Shown piece by piece: positions 50,201 through 54,906 of a stretch of 64,000 nucleotides of DNA. The notes beneath the pieces are model-generated. The model made no database searches. It saw nothing but the letters and a program-made list of their open reading frames with translations, and was not told the DNA's origin. Position numbers and translations under genes: made by a program. The DNA is taken from the NCBI GenBank assembly GCA_021229015.1, contig CM037788.1, positions 49,787,040 to 49,851,039 on the forward strand, read 5' to 3'. Every line of letters starts with the position of its first letter. The stretch's first letter is position 1. This DNA is from Solen grandis (Eukaryota; Mollusca; Bivalvia; Adapedonta; Solenidae).

Positions 50201-50979
50201 ATACACACAACTTCGGCAAACTATGGGTCAAAATCGTTGGGTTACGGTAACTGACGCGCAGTACTGCATGGACACGGCCATTGTGCCCCTGATATGTTTG
50301 CAAAGAAGAGGAAACCTGACGTGCGTTCAGTATGACAAGCCGTATGCAACCGTACGCTTACAGTCAGCTACGAAGCTGTCCCACGATGTTCACTATACCT
50401 ATGTAAAGTGCACGTGAATAGCATGGTATATGGTCCCAAGACAACTCCATAGCTAACTGTAAGCGACCGGTTGCATACGATTTGGCATACTGAACGCACG
50501 CCTGTTGATAGCTTCAACATTACTCAACATGCATGGTATAAGTCGTGCCTACGACCCTCAATATTACTTTGAGATAAGTTCGATTGATGGAATTCGTGAT
50601 ACGTTGCCCATTGTTTTATACATTTAGAGATGTAAGTGACTGTGCACTTCGTGTATGCCTGCCATATAAAGATAACATAGAATGGTATACATGTAGATCA
50701 TCTCAAGTTCAATCCGCAAAGCAGACGAGTGACACTTGTCGTAAATGAATAGCGTAACTAGGAGTACTTTCATACAAATGCGCATCACTTGACACATAAC
50801 TGCTGTCTGGTGTCCCACATAACCTCCAGCTGTAATTTTAACAACTTAAGTTCGAAAGTTCACGAAAGAATGAACAAGATGACAAGTTACAGTAACATGA
50901 CAAGTGATGTCACCATCGACATTGTCAGTCATACGATAATCTTACCTTGAACAAGGCATTTTGTCCTTCGATAAAACAT
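17629..50979 (-). CDS. PLP-dependent aminotransferase, class I/II (14 coding exons)
   Basis: The gene was reassembled by eye from 14 exons with GT/AG borders and matching phases; they sum to 1479 nt, 492 codons plus TAA. The enzyme should move an amino group between an amino acid and a 2-oxo acid using pyridoxal phosphate (fold type I, aspartate-aminotransferase-like). Landmarks in order: HFGFGQSPFPLAD; GPGSKELIF (cofactor-phosphate loop); SPSWTTYKPQ; NNPDNPTGTSYS (Asn-Pro of the PLP site); VLSDEIYARL (Asp that pairs with the pyridine N); SGLSKWASAGGWRVG with the Schiff-base Lys, which fits the class I signature at every position; TYTSIPAPIQYA; PTAGYYIFPDF; and ELTTRLCFVDFDG with the expected carboxylate-binding Arg. 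The first ~57 residues are basic and non-acidic, like a mitochondrial presequence. The substrate cannot be told from sequence. Introns total about 32 kb and are repeat-filled. Confidence 0.9.
17698..18218 (-). repeat. 24-bp minisatellite in the last intron
   Basis: Units of CAACAAATATTTCATTATCA plus CTTT on the plus strand. Best preserved at 18075-18218 (about six units) and at 17698-17810 (about five units), with a decayed middle. Because 24 is a multiple of three, it makes open frames on both strands (for example YLLKVIMK repeats) which are not genes. Confidence 0.9.
18409..18585 (-). CDS. Aminotransferase coding exon 13
   Basis: 59 codons, starting VMAGGPAFLRPEKELTTRLC then FVDFDGKKAL, ending CSNVYDGIQ. 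The Arg of TTRLCFVDFDG is at the place of the substrate-carboxylate Arg. Reading through gives Val then TGA, so this could be the last exon. I prefer the CAG|GTCTGA donor because a terminal exon in phase 0 follows. Confidence 0.87.
19485..19638 (-). CDS. Aminotransferase coding exon 12
   Basis: 51 codons after the shared Arg: ELTSVGVEAIAPTAGYYIFP then DFKILKDSLAARDINTCEEM and an EETKIS end. The P-x-x-G-Y-Y-I-F-P pattern is the small-domain strand typical of these enzymes. Donor GTAAGT. Confidence 0.92.
20033..20260 (+). mobile_element. SINE family C copy in an intron
   Basis: It begins GGTTAAACGTCTCACTAACA, has GTAATTCAGTCATCTGGAGA, TTAAGACAGATCTAGTGCC and AGTATCACGC, then resembles the 25487 copy less and less. 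The tRNA-like end is not seen. It ends just before exon 11. Confidence 0.65.
20283..20365 (-). CDS. Aminotransferase coding exon 11
   Basis: 27 codons plus two bases: FLQAETECLEYMKHTTRIMA then AVSNYCF and AG. The donor GTGAGA and the first G of exon 12 restore Arg. An alternative AG nine bases in would remove three residues; I prefer the upstream one for phase and length. Confidence 0.87.
20451..20612 (+). mobile_element. Foldback MITE, TTAA-flanked, copy 1
   Basis: TTAA|GGTAAAGTCCCTGTAATGG at the left mirrors CCATTACAGGGACTTTACC|TTAA at the right. The inner parts pair too (GGACC / GGTCC and GATAACCAAGG / CCTTGGTTATC), so nearly the whole element folds on itself. No coding capacity. Other copies are at 23376, 33045 and 34255. 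Confidence 0.88.
20613..21697 (-). other. Intron between exons 10 and 11, repeat-poor part
   Basis: AT-rich, with a G run at about 21258-21284. No element ends recognised. Confidence 0.4.
21698..21811 (-). CDS. Aminotransferase coding exon 10
   Basis: 38 codons, VGYHVYPPQLSTLRAAVRSA then ASHTYTSIPAPIQYAVTE. The first two residues complete the class I signature begun in exon 9. Acceptor TTTATGCTTCAG, donor GTGAGG, both phases 0. Confidence 0.92.
22085..22177 (+). repeat. 31-bp tandem repeat, three copies
   Basis: TGGTATAGTACCGGGACAAG followed by TTGACATCTGA repeats near 22090, 22121 and 22152, the last copy incomplete. It lies in the intron between exons 9 and 10. GGTATAGTACCGG is itself nearly palindromic. 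Confidence 0.85.
22462..22527 (-). CDS. Aminotransferase coding exon 9 (PLP lysine)
   Basis: 22 codons: VYQEGTILCSGLSKWASAGG then Trp-Arg. The Lys of SGLSK is the Schiff-base lysine, followed by the conserved Arg. Donor GTAAGT directly after the Arg codon, phase 0. Confidence 0.92.
22731..22771 (+). repeat. (GT)n microsatellite
   Basis: An uninterrupted GT dinucleotide run of about 20 units within the intron. Confidence 0.95.
23376..23531 (+). mobile_element. Foldback MITE, copy 2
   Basis: Same family as 20451-20612. The left end is TTAA|GGTAAAGTCCATGTAATGG; the right end has decayed (CCATTACAAGGACG) and lacks the terminal TTAA. Confidence 0.85.
23897..24214 (+). mobile_element. Outer inverted-repeat element interrupted by a TTAA MITE
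   Basis: Outside the TTAA MITE, GGCCCCATGTTCTCGAAAAT on the left pairs with ATTTTCGAGAACACGGTGCC on the right, allowing a few mismatches. This suggests the inner MITE landed in a pre-existing foldback element whose ends are about 20 bp. Confidence 0.65.
23931..24192 (+). mobile_element. TTAA MITE (piggyBac-like ends)
   Basis: TTAA|CCCTTTCCCTCATA...TATGAGGGAAAGGG|TTAA, 262 bp with perfect terminal repeats of about 14 bp. The centre (23968-24034) is an almost perfect palindrome beginning GCGAACAGCATAAAACC. The right TIR region is duplicated inside (24144-24170). TTAA targets and CCC-starting ends are usual for piggyBac-type elements; the class is inferred. Confidence 0.85.
24282..24372 (-). 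CDS. Aminotransferase coding exon 8
   Basis: The acceptor is TTTTTGTTCACAG and the donor GTAAGT, phase 0. It encodes DVCRKHNILVLSDEIYARLK then YKGDHFSMAK. The Asp of SDEIY is the residue that bonds the pyridine nitrogen of PLP, and its Tyr is also conserved in the fold. Confidence 0.92.
25367..25406 (-). CDS. Aminotransferase coding exon 7 (40-nt microexon)
   Basis: The acceptor is TTTTGTTTCAG and the donor GTAAAA. CT completes Thr; then GTSYSERDLQAL and AG. It follows an 8.4-kb intron that holds two minisatellites. Phase in 1, out 2, both consistent with neighbours. Confidence 0.87.
25487..25765 (-). mobile_element. SINE family C, fullest copy
   Basis: The body starts TTGGGTTTAACGTCCCACCG and includes ACAGTATTTCAGTCA, GAGACAGATATAGTGCTGCC and CTGCAGTATCACACCG. 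The right end, read on the minus strand, has ACCGTGGGTTCGATCCCCGG, a pol III B box, so the tRNA-like head is at the right and transcription would go leftward. It lies in intron 6. Confidence 0.75.
25800..27154 (+). repeat. 37-bp minisatellite in intron 6, about 36 copies
   Basis: Unit: TCAACCTTCATTGGAACACT followed by ATTCTCAAAACAGTAAC. Copies are highly uniform, with recurring single-base variants (C/T in AACT(C/T)AACC; CATT/CAAT; ATT or A before CTC). One copy at about 26829-26846 is cut to a fragment (CGGAACACATTCTC). The order of variants suggests duplication of blocks of several units. Confidence 0.95.
27155..28426 (-). other. Intron 6, unique-looking part
   Basis: AT-rich with no exon signal. 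A decayed SINE A tRNA-like piece lies near 27665-27760 (GGGACTTGAATCCACCACGG, CAGTGAGAGGCTAAGTGAGA), and another family A fragment near 28330-28380. Confidence 0.45.
28427..30288 (+). repeat. 21-bp minisatellite in intron 6, about 88 copies
   Basis: Unit CTGACCCCTGTATATAAATC plus A. Variant positions: TGTATAT / TGCATAT / TGTAAAT and CACTGA / CATTGA. A composite block with CCCCAGTTTATAAAATACTG, then CCCTGTATACAAATTACTAA, occurs near 28621, 28711, 29997 and 30086; a second block with TACTTACCCTGAATATAAAA occurs near 29680 and 29930. This is higher-order structure. With a period of 21, several frames stay open on both strands; the resulting 7-residue repeat proteins are artefacts. Confidence 0.95.
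30289..31819 (-). other. Intron 6, repeat-poor part
   Basis: AT-rich. I found no splice pairs that extend the gene and no element ends. Confidence 0.4.
31829..32142 (+). mobile_element. 314-bp MITE with 9-bp target duplication
   Basis: Terminal repeats CAAACTCCAC(A/G)CAGT and ACTGTGTGGAGTTTG are flanked by CGTACCAAT on both sides (31820-31828 and 32143-32151). The interior has a long A run and no coding capacity. A 9-bp duplication is more usual for Mutator-like than for hAT elements (8 bp). The related copy at 12427 lacks its duplication and is older. Confidence 0.9.
32152..33044 (-). other. Intron 6, AT-rich part
   Basis: A minus-strand phrase LLKAFRRVCNEFF (about 32570-32610) looked exon-like but has the wrong phase. 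Nothing else recognised. Confidence 0.4.
33045..33204 (+). mobile_element. Foldback MITE, copy 3
   Basis: Ends TTTA|GGTAAAGTCCCTGTAATGG and GGGACTTTACC|TTAA; same family as 20451. Confidence 0.87.
33842..33905 (-). CDS. Aminotransferase coding exon 6
   Basis: 21 codons plus one base between CTATTTGTAG and GTGAGT: FVEEGKWSKYKLLVLNNPDN then Pro and the A of the Thr codon. It supplies the NNP-x-NP-T motif of the PLP site. Exon 6 was found by predicting the missing motif from exons 5 and 7, and both its phases fit. Confidence 0.9.
34255..34383 (+). mobile_element. Foldback MITE, copy 4, internally deleted
   Basis: Left end TTAAGTCCCTGTAATTCGG (lacks GGTAAA and the TGGTTCCGCTACAT part); right end complete with TTAA at 34380-34383, 27 bases from the donor of exon 5. 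Confidence 0.87.
34411..34538 (-). CDS. Aminotransferase coding exon 5
   Basis: The acceptor is TTGTATTACAG and the donor GTAAGC, phase 0 exit. It encodes DIIVISPSWTTYKPQVLLSQ and ends SASSLAR. The aromatic pair in SPSWTTY is where the ring-stacking residue lies in the family. A MITE copy ends only about 28 bases beyond the donor. Confidence 0.9.
34856..35033 (+). mobile_element. Inverted-repeat MITE (AAGTTCCGTTTC ends)
   Basis: AAAAAAGTTCCGTTTCTGG and TCTCC on the left pair with GGGAGACCCGAAACGGAACT and TTTTTT on the right. AGAGGGTCGGT appears twice in direct orientation inside. About 178 bp, intron between exons 4 and 5. Confidence 0.8.
35680..35870 (-). mobile_element. Decayed SINE family A copy
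   Basis: Keeps TATTTCAGTCATAAAGCGAC, GTAGAACCACCGACCTACC and a worn tRNA-like end (GATACCGGGACTTGGACCTA). Target duplications not visible. Confidence 0.65.
35988..36122 (-). CDS. Aminotransferase coding exon 4
   Basis: GG completes the Gly codon begun in exon 3; 44 codons follow, IPQLRQTICDFHKLHDGLTL then DPGDVIVGPGSKELIFLLMT. GPGSKE is the loop that binds the cofactor phosphate. Donor GTGAGT, phase 1. Confidence 0.9.
36456..36681 (-). CDS. Aminotransferase coding exon 3
   Basis: A branch-like TGCTAAC and ACAATTACAG precede it; the donor is GTAAGT. 75 codons plus one base. It starts the conserved fold with LENYSPASNLLNNERIQELK, EQVFHFGFGQSPFPLAD and the end YLPVI. The upstream in-frame Met at 36699 lies in the intron, and the Met in VPAMDGLV could serve as start for a cytosolic form. 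Confidence 0.88.
36865..36965 (+). mobile_element. SINE-like 3' fragment
   Basis: GGTTAGAACGTCCGCCCGAC resembles a tRNA-like head, and GACATGCTGTCGTTGGGACG then TTAAACCC resembles the tail seen in family C (GGTTTAACGTCCCACCGACA inverted). Likely a short member of the family C group. Confidence 0.5.
37272..44130 (+). repeat. 39-bp minisatellite in intron 2, about 175 copies
   Basis: Unit CATGATCGTGTATAGTCATG then TTTATACATCGTCAAACTA. Frequent variants: CATAG for CATCG, GTTAAAC, and an inserted G (CTAGCATGATC), which makes a 40-bp unit. CATGA...TCATG gives each unit a small inverted repeat. The edges (37272-38930, 43690-44130) are near-perfect; 38930-43690 is riddled with one-base losses. Because 39 is divisible by three, long open frames with a 13-residue period arise; none is a gene. 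Confidence 0.96.
44490..44634 (+). mobile_element. Foldback MITE of ~145 bp
   Basis: ATCTGACAT, TTTCATATCAAATTTTA(T/C)TTAA on the left pairs with its reverse complement on the right. The arms meet at GTGAGCCTCTGGCGAGC, so the whole element is a hairpin. Located in intron 2. Confidence 0.8.
45729..46984 (+). mobile_element. mariner element, 1256 bp, with TIRs and TA duplication
   Basis: Left end TGTGGGTGAGTCAATAAATA then ACCAGCCTA pairs with the right end TAGGCTGGTTATTTATTGAC then TCGCCCTCG; TA dinucleotides flank both (45727-45728, 46985-46986). Length and end structure are those of a complete mariner. It lies in the sense opposite to the host gene, in intron 2. Confidence 0.93.
45872..46953 (+). 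pseudogene. mariner transposase, frameshifted (D,D34D)
   Basis: Two overlapping frames make one transposase. The N-terminal part (to about 46335) has the two helix-turn-helix regions (VEYRAVIRYLHLKGKTGKGI; EEIAQALGISHGTVSTILHD) and the linker WVPKSL. The C-terminal part (from about 46339 to TAG at 46951) has VDETWVHYY, LLQQDNARVH and YSPDLAPNDFFLFP: three catalytic Asp, with 34 residues between the second and third. At the junction a short stretch before the first Asp is missing and the frame shifts, so this copy cannot make active protein. Everything else is intact, so the damage is recent. Confidence 0.92.
47060..47160 (+). mobile_element. SINE-like tRNA head fragment
   Basis: GAGACTGGAGCGTTCGACTT and GTCGAAGGCTTGAATCCGG resemble A and B boxes of a worn tRNA-derived head, before a (TA)n run. 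Weak. Confidence 0.35.
47163..47210 (+). repeat. (TA)n microsatellite
   Basis: About 23 TA units without interruption, in intron 2. Confidence 0.95.
47211..48625 (-). other. Intron 2, unique-looking part
   Basis: AT-rich. The phrase CTAGTTTCGCTCTCACCCC near 47546 recurs in the hairpin at 54742-54820. No exon found. Confidence 0.45.
48626..48738 (-). CDS. Aminotransferase coding exon 2
   Basis: The acceptor is CTGTCGATTTCAG and the donor GTAAGT, 113 nt. In the phase set by exon 1 it encodes ASLIHANTLPNWLTSGHWRQ then LKDYTRIQPNWILSKHYS. This segment is Arg/Lys/His-containing with one Asp, and the exit phase 0 matches exon 3. It is not conserved enough to recognise on its own. A second frame is also open until a TAA just before the donor, so a 5' UTR role is the alternative. 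Confidence 0.65.
48926..48988 (+). repeat. Short perfect-stem hairpin
   Basis: AAAGGGGGTTCTCACGATTT and its near-complement AAATCGTGAGAAACCCATTT face each other over a few T residues; the stem extends to CTTTG(A)AGC/GCTTCAAAG. About 28 bp per arm, in intron 1. Confidence 0.75.
49187..49380 (-). mobile_element. tRNA-derived SINE, family B, inverted copy
   Basis: Reverse complement of the 4475-4680 copy: it carries GAGAAAACCCATGTGTCTAG, a B box complement GGAATCGAACC, and GAGAAGCGAAGCGCGTTACC matching the A-box side. It lies in intron 1 in the sense direction of the host gene. Confidence 0.75.
50315..50503 (+). mobile_element. Foldback element of ~190 bp
   Basis: GACGTGCGTTCAGTATG, CGTATGCAACCG and CGCTTACAGT on the left have complements on the right (CATACTGAACGCACGCC, CGGTTGCATACG, ACTGTAAGCG). 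A phrase inside (GGTATATGG.CC, AAGACAACT.CATAGCT) also occurs near 2983-3015, so the element is dispersed. Confidence 0.75.
50946..50979 (-). CDS. Aminotransferase coding exon 1 (start codon)
   Basis: ATG then MFYRRTKCLVQ and one base, with donor GTAAGA. The phase 1 exit is what exon 2 needs to stay open in the frame that leads into exon 3. Basic (Arg, Arg, Lys) with no acidic residue, as in mitochondrial presequences. Being only 11 codons, it rests on phase and position; a more 5' noncoding exon may exist. Confidence 0.62.
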
Positions 50980-51173
50980 GATGAAAAAGAGAACTATCCT
51001 ATGGATCGCAGCACATCCGGTTTACTTTCAATGCACTGGCTAGCTAGCCTAATTAAATGTATATAACAGACGTGAACGCTGACAGGCGATAAATCTCTAA
51101 ATCTCTCTCTTTCTCTCTCTCTAGTTCACATGGTTCTAACTCCGTTATCGGAACGTCTAAAAAAGTTTAAACA

Positions 51174-51890
51174 TATTTAAAGGCGTTTCAGCGTTTTTTT
51201 GTTGTTTTTTTCTAACGGACAGATTTTTCTAAAAATGTGCATATAAGTACTTTAGACTTTAACTAAAAGATATATGAATTAAAAATAGAAGGTCACCATG
51301 TTTGTTTTAGAGATCAAGCTTATGATAGGGCATCACTATTTGCTAAAATTTGTTGAAAAAAACATGGCGTTAAAAAATAAGAAAGATATTTAAAATATTT
51401 TTATCACCATTTGTAACTTATAATGTGTTCCATAAGTTACAGATAAAGATACTGTCAAATATGCATTGAAAATACAAAATGGGCACTAAATCTCATTTGT
51501 GCCCGGACGAAAATGTGTACAAAAACTATCCCATAACTGTGAATTTTTATACATATTTTTCTGCATAAAAAAAAAATTCAACGGACAGATTTCTTTTATT
51601 TTTTTCAGAGTCAGTCCTTTGATATAAATACTTTCTGAAAATGTAAAAAAAGACATCACCAGGTAAAACTGCCTTTTATTGAAATTTTAGCCAAATTGCA
51701 TAAAAACACTTAAATGTGACTTTTGTACCTTCAAAATTTGGCAAATATATTTTTAATGATAATCCTAACACATGTATCTTAAAATTTGGGCTTTCTTCTA
51801 TCATTCTACTTATAATAAATCAGAAATTCAACAAAAAAAAGCCAAAATCAAAATCAGCTGTAACCCGCTGAAACGTCCTTAAGACACACC
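51174..51890 (+). mobile_element. Possible inverted-repeat element of ~715 bp
   Basis: TTAAAGGCGTTTCAGCG at the left mirrors CGCTGAAACGTCCTTAA at the right. A degenerate internal direct repeat contains AACGGACAGATTT twice (about 51217 and 51580). No coding capacity and no clear target duplication. Confidence 0.6.
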
Positions 51891-52070
51891 TATCAGATGT
51901 ATGACGAGACTATTTTCTCTCAGCAGTTCTGCTTTTCTCGAGATGTCCCGGATACGCGACACTGACGTTTTCACGAAGGACTAAAACGTACGTTTTATCA
52001 TGCTTGGTAGTAAGCTGGGTCAGGCAGCAAACTTGCAAGCAAGATAGTCAGCACGATATCGCGTTTGTCG

Positions 52071-52101
<31 letters not shown>

Positions 52102-52294
52102 TTGTTTTTTTTTAAGGAGGGGGCGAGGTGTTAACGTCCAACCGATAGTGCTTCAATCATCAAACCAATGACTCCATATTACCCCTCGGCCGCTGAGGAC
52201 GGTGGATTGCGGGTATGGCACTAAGGTTAGGGTTAGATTGTCTGGATTTGAATGAGAGTTGTTGTATTCATGATATCCCTTTTTTACAAGTTGC

Positions 52295-52367
52295 CGTTGC
52301 GTGTGGTACTGGAGTTTACCATCGGTACGACAGTATTTCAGTCCTACGTCGACGACAAGCTAATTAC

Positions 52368-52402
<35 letters not shown>

Positions 52403-52540
52403 CCAAGAGTGAACAGAATCACGGACCTATCGGAAGCCAGCAGGGAGGCTTCTGTACATGAACGACCAGAGTGACCAGGATTCGAACCAACAGCGGTAAG
52501 GGGCTAATTGAGGTTTCGTCAACGACTTCAAATACCAACA
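52295..52540 (-). mobile_element. SINE family A copy with internal (GAAA)n expansion
   Basis: GACAGTATTTCAGTCC.ACG, AAGCTAATTACAG, then nine or so GAAA units (52368-52402), then ACGGACCTATCGGAAGCCAG and ACCAGGATTCGAACCAACAG (B-box complement). The microsatellite occupies the place of the GGTGGAGGAAGACC segment in other copies. Confidence 0.75.
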
Positions 52541-52684
52541 GAAACACAAACACCTATATTGGAATTTTTATATGTATCAATATTAACAGTTGATACGTAA
52601 GCAAAACGGAAGGCCGTAGGTTCGATCCCCGGTTGCGAAATACTAAAGTAGTTTTAAAATGGTATACACTTAGGTATTAATTAC

Positions 52685-52990
52685 AAGAGGGCTTTGCTGG
52701 CCCTGAATCGCTCACCTGATTTTAAATGAGCAACATACGTTGAAATTTCATATTGGCTAATAATGCCAAAATGCAATTCGATCAAGATTCTGTGGAAATA
52801 AACATTCTGACCAAGTTTCATGAAGACTGGGCCAAAAATGTGGCCTCTAGCATGTGTTTAAAAGATTTTCAAATATTTGACATTGAGACCTACTTTTTGA
52901 CCCCAAATGACCCAATTTCGAACATGTTCAAGGTTTTATTAAAACAAACATTCTGACAAAGTTTTATGAAGATTGGGCTAAGGTGAGCTA
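52685..52990 (+). repeat. Dispersed repeat, 'GGCCCTGAAT.GCTCACCTGA' family, copy 1
   Basis: It begins AGAGGGCTTTGCTGGCCCTG, AATCGCTCACCTGA and goes on with AAGTTTCATGAAGA(C/T)TGGGC in two direct copies. The opening matches 62398-62440. Short frames inside are not genes. Confidence 0.65.
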
Positions 52991-53899
52991 AAAAAAGGGG
53001 GCAGCTAAATTTGTATATCTTGCGAACTGTTAAAGAAAAGCAGCAAAGAATGCAAATGTCCACCTAAATGAATATTTTGGTATTATTTATGATCACGTGA
53101 TAAGTGTCCACATTGCAAATTATAAATTTACATGCTTTTTTCATGTTTGATATATATGTATGTATGAATACATGTCATGATTGCACTATTTATCGATAAA
53201 CTTGTGTGTTTATGCTAATAAAAGAATTGAATTGAAATCTACACCATACTTTAACAGTTTTAGTAAATGTACTGTCGTTTATTTCGTGGACGATTTTATC
53301 AATGAATATTAATCCCCACGAAAACTGTTATTTCATAGACCTCATGTTTTCTAGAACATGGTTCCGCGAATATATGGTACCAACGAAATTGATTAAATCA
53401 CATATTCCACGAAATTTAATGACAACGAAAATAAATGATTTTACAGTATTCTTGAATATAATTGACGGCCTAAATACAGATAATGCACGATTTCTAAGCA
53501 ATTTATCCACTTTGAATTGTATGGCATGTAACTTTAAATGTTAAACTTTTCAAAACTGTAATAATCCGGTTTAGCGTGACAATTTAGATTAACATTTGTT
53601 GTACTGCATTGTAAACTATGTTCTGTTTTGTCTTGCTGCTAGCAGTAAACATACTTTTGTCCATATAAACAGAAACACACAGTTATGGCTTATTTAATTG
53701 ATTGAAAGGGAAAAGGAGACTTTTGTGCTCCGCATATTTTTCTACGGTTAGATAATTTCCACGTATTTTATTTATACGAATTTGTGTTCATCCGCAGAAT
53801 AGCAGAAATAACCCGCTATACGGCACTTTTTGATGAAAGTTAAACTGTGTGTTGGTGTTCATATTGAAAATTTATACTTTCCAACTTCGCACACAATGC

Positions 53900-54181
53900 T
53901 TGAAAAGAAAACCCGGGGCTTTCGTCTGTAACTACAGACTTAGTCAGCAGAATGACTATACTGGGGAAAGTTAACATCGCTCATGCTCTCCATCGTCGAA
54001 TACCCACGGACGATCGATAGATCATCTATAGGCCGCATGACGTCATGTAGTGAACGGAATAAGTTAGCCGGGGTATTCGAAGATAACGTTCTCGGGCGGT
54101 ATTAATCCCCAGTAGAGTCATTCTGCTGACGAAGTCTTTAGTTTACAGACGGAAGCTCCAGGTTCGCTTTTCAGTTTTCAA
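53900..54181 (+). mobile_element. Inverted-repeat element of ~280 bp
   Basis: GACTTAGTCAGCAGAATGAC and TACTGGGG on the left pair with CCCCAGTAGAGTCATTCTGC and TGACGAAGTC on the right. The pairing continues outward (CGTCTGTA/TACAGACG, TTGAAAAG/CTTTTCAG) and inward (TCGAATACCC / GGGTATTCGA). Centre at CATGACGTCATG. Confidence 0.8.
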
Positions 54182-54430
54182 TTTAGGCTAAATATGCAGT
54201 TTTCCTGTTAGATTGTTAAAGATTCGGACCTCACAACAAGTATTTTTGCTCTAATCGGGTGATTTTCATCAAGTTTCGAGTAAATGTTTGTCAATACCCC
54301 GGATTTACGCTCTGAATGCTGTTTGCTATTACAGGTGACGTAGGTCTGAATCAAATAACTGTCACATGTATGTTTCTGTAGGCATAAATTCGTTTTTTTT
54401 TTTTTTTAATTATTTATTTTTCCTCGATGT

Positions 54431-54686
54431 TGTTGTTGCTGTATTGTTGTATTTGGGCTTACCGTCGCTGCGATACTATTTCAATCATATAGCGACGTCC
54501 AGCTAATTACAGGTGGAGGAAGACCCCGAGTACACTACCCGAGTAGAACCACCGACCTACCGCAAGCCAGCTGGAAGGCTTCCTCACATGAAAAATCCAA
54601 AGTCCCTACCGGGATTCGAACCCACAGCGGTGAGGGGCTGAGAGATTTGTAGTCCACGACTGTAACCACTCGGCCACGGCGGCCCC
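54431..54686 (-). mobile_element. SINE family A, full-length copy
   Basis: Read on the minus strand, the tRNA-like head begins GGGGCCGCCGTGGCCGAGTG and GTTACAGTCG (A box TGGCCGAGTGG) and has the B box GGGTTCGAATCCC. The body and ACCGTCGCTGCGATA tail follow. An imperfect direct repeat TCCT(C/T)GATGTT lies on both sides. The head resembles Ser/Leu-type tRNAs, but an acceptor stem does not close. Confidence 0.88.
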
Positions 54687-54741
54687 ATCCTTGATGTTCC
54701 ATAATAATCACGCATCGGAAGTGGTAAGTACATGTTTATAC

Positions 54742-54820
54742 ATCGAGAGGTGAGAGCGAAACTAGGCTAAGTGCTTATATATTTATAACCCTGCCCTAGT
54801 TTCGCTCTCACCCCTCGACA
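54742..54820 (+). repeat. Short inverted repeat
   Basis: CGAGAGGTGAGAGCGAAACT and AGG pair with CCTAGTTTCGCTCTCACCCC and TCG around a TTATATATTTATAA loop. About 24-bp arms. One arm's sequence also appears alone near 47546, so it is probably an element end. Confidence 0.75.
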
Positions 54821-54906
54821 TGAATTGCTTGTGTTTAATATACAATATTGCTTTATGGAATTAATTTGCAAATCCATTTAACTGCAGACACCACTTTCAG
54901 TAGGTC

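Noticed and set aside
53302..53544. 80-codon plus-strand frame
   Set aside because: AT-rich, no family resemblance, antisense frame also open; looks like repeat sequence.
54600..54690. tRNA-Ser/Leu gene on the minus strand
   Set aside because: The head resembles one, but it is joined to the SINE family A body and repeated with the same junction at 61106-61364.
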